DNA of 64,000 nt from Variovorax sp. J22G73. Lineage in GTDB: Bacteria; Pseudomonadota; Gammaproteobacteria; Burkholderiales; Burkholderiaceae_C. A model generated the notes under the pieces. That model saw only the letters and a list, made by a program, of their open reading frames with translations, made no database searches and had not been told where the DNA came from. Of the stretch, positions 62,922 through 64,000 are shown one piece after another (position 1 is the stretch's first letter; every line of letters begins with the position of its first letter). The translations under genes were made by a program, and so were the position numbers. The stretch covers positions 744,001 to 808,000 of the forward strand of contig NZ_JASZYK010000003.1 of assembly GCF_030317035.1 (NCBI RefSeq). Direction: 5' to 3'.

Positions 62922-63590
62922 ATGAACATCGGCATGCTTGTTTTTCCCGACATCACCGCCATCGACTACGTGGCGCCGGCCGACCTGCTGGTGCGCATTC
63001 CCGGCGCCACGCTGAACCTGGTGTGGAAGCACACCGAGCCGCTCAAGACCGAGCTGGGCTGGGAGTTTCGCGCCACCGCCTCCTATGAAAGCTGCGGCCA
63101 GCTCGACATGATCGTGGTGCCGGGCGGCCCCGGCATCGCGGCGCTGCTGCAGGACGAGCAGACGTTGTCGTTTCTCGCGCAGCAGGCGCGCGGCGCCACC
63201 TGGATCGTGGGCATTTGCACCGGCCCGCTGGTGCTGGGCGCGGCCGGCCTGCTCGAAGGCTACAAGGCCACCTGCCACTGGGGCTCGCACGAGCTGCTGG
63301 CGCAGGTCGGCGCCATCGCGGTGGACGAGCGCGTGGTGGTCGACCGCAACCGCATCACCGGCGCGGGCATGACCTCGGGCATCGACTGCGCGCTGAAGGC
63401 AATTGCCCTGGCCAGCAGCGACGACGTGGCACGCGGCGTGCAGCTGTTCGCCGAATACGACCCGCAACCGCCGTTCGACAGCGGCACGCCGCACAAGGCG
63501 CCGGCCGCGCTGGTGGAGGCCATGCGCGAAAGGTTGCGCCCCATCGTCGAGCAGCGCCGGGCCTTGCTCGCGGCGCGGCGCGCGCGTTGA
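62922..63590 (+). CDS. DJ-1/PfpI-family protein (isonitrile-hydratase-like)
   Basis: 222 residues. DJ-1/PfpI fold with the nucleophile elbow Cys99 (GICTGPLVLGAAGLLEG) and a conserved His119 (TCHWGS). The arrangement matches isonitrile hydratase InhA and the amidotransferase-like half of GlxA regulators, but no DNA-binding domain is attached. It follows the VOC gene after a 168-base gap with no visible gene. Confidence 0.87.
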   Translation: MNIGMLVFPDITAIDYVAPADLLVRIPGATLNLVWKHTEPLKTELGWEFRATASYESCGQLDMIVVPGGPGIAALLQDEQTLSFLAQQARGATWIVGICTGPLVLGAAGLLEGYKATCHWGSHELLAQVGAIAVDERVVVDRNRITGAGMTSGIDCALKAIALASSDDVARGVQLFAEYDPQPPFDSGTPHKAPAALVEAMRERLRPIVEQRRALLAARRAR

Positions 63591-63627
63591 GCCTTTTCGG
63601 TCGTCGCCACTTTCATTCGAGGTTTCC

Positions 63628-64000
63628 ATGTTCCAACGCATCTCTTCGCATCGTCCATGGCGCGCCTGGCGCACATGGCTGATGGGCCTGTCGCTGGGCC
63701 TGTCACTGTCGCTGGTCGGCCTGCCCGCGCAGGCGCAGGGCAGCGGCCCCATCCGGCTGCTGGTCGGCTACACGCCCGGCGGCCCGGCGGACACCGCCGC
63801 GCGCATCGTCGCGGAAAAGCTCAGCACCGAGCTGGGCCAGCCGGTGGTGGTCGACAACAAGCCGGGCGCGGGCGGGCAGATTGCCGCGCAGGCGCTGAAG
63901 GCCGCGCCGGCCGACGGCTCGGTGCTCTTCCTGAGCAACACGCACACGGTGGTCACGGTGCCGCTCACGGTAAAGAACCCGGGCTTCGCCACGGCGAAAG
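63628..64000 (+). CDS. Bug-family receptor, N-terminal part (cut by window edge)
   Basis: The ATG at 63628 opens a frame of 124 residues to the right edge. It has a long signal peptide (WLMGLSLGLSLSLVGLPAQAQG) and then IRLLVGYTPGGPADTAARIVAEKL, VVDNKPGAGGQIAAQ and PADGSVLFLS, all Bug-family blocks. It follows the DJ-1/PfpI gene by 37 bases, probably in one transcript. Confidence 0.9.
   Translation, partial: MFQRISSHRPWRAWRTWLMGLSLGLSLSLVGLPAQAQGSGPIRLLVGYTPGGPADTAARIVAEKLSTELGQPVVVDNKPGAGGQIAAQALKAAPADGSVLFLSNTHTVVTVPLTVKNPGFATAK

Overview
The window is GC-rich and densely packed with genes. It reads like the chromosome of a metabolically versatile betaproteobacterium, probably Comamonadaceae and close to Variovorax. 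This is an inference from five Bug-type (tripartite tricarboxylate) solute receptors, many LysR regulators beside small catabolic operons, a full-length trifunctional PutA, and overall gene style. I see no rRNA, no complete tRNA, no CRISPR array, no transposase and no phage genes.

Layout. 1-4.1 kb: a cut-off MFS gene diverges from a LysR gene, followed by a polar amino-acid ABC operon (receptor, permease, ATPase) on the minus strand. 4.1-11.5 kb: putA diverges from that ABC operon across a 480-base region carrying four exact GTTGCA hexamers, the published PutA operator core. It is followed by proC, an iron/2-oxoglutarate-type oxygenase and an AraC regulator. 11.6-16.7 kb: two tandem PvdQ-like Ntn-hydrolase lipoproteins. 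16.8-20.1 kb: an MFS exporter, a class II Fic protein and a MOSC protein, with AT-rich and repetitive DNA between the last two. 20.2-27.0 kb: a GlxA-type regulator, an SDR, then an acyl-CoA ligase / enoyl-CoA hydratase / Bug receptor group and a LuxR-type regulator. 27.1-34.5 kb: two small membrane proteins, a PAS-GGDEF cyclase and a single-gene NRPS with the unusual order partial C - A - C(degenerate) - PCP.

34.6-37.5 kb: a GntR/FCD regulator, an MFS carrier and a divergent ureidoglycolate lyase, with two matching ACTGGT-N3-ACCAGT operators in the divergent promoter. 37.6-45.6 kb: an exported alpha/beta hydrolase and a seven-gene minus-strand operon, several of whose genes overlap by 4 bases (HisD-like dehydrogenase, SDR, LacI, two Bug receptors, RraA-type aldolase, HpaI-type aldolase). 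45.7-50.7 kb: LysR diverging from an FAD monooxygenase, class II aldolase, D-2-hydroxyacid dehydrogenase and Bug receptor. 50.8-58.6 kb: an amino-acid ABC receptor and two permeases in an operon with a HisC-type aminotransferase and an M20 amidohydrolase; a class IV aminotransferase, a LysR gene and the probable missing ATPase lie divergently. 58.6-64 kb: an HxlR/NmrA pair, LysR diverging from an FAH-family hydrolase and a VOC protein, a DJ-1/PfpI protein and a Bug gene cut by the window edge.

Most of the window is transport plus short oxidative, hydrolytic or aldol pathways for amino acids, hydroxy acids and probably aromatic or ureido compounds, each next to its own regulator. The most informative non-coding signals are the putA operators, a 17-base palindrome present identically in front of two different LysR genes, a 43-base element shared by two minus-strand promoters, and a set of 9-12-base tandem repeats at gene ends, two of which iterate the stop codon in frame.
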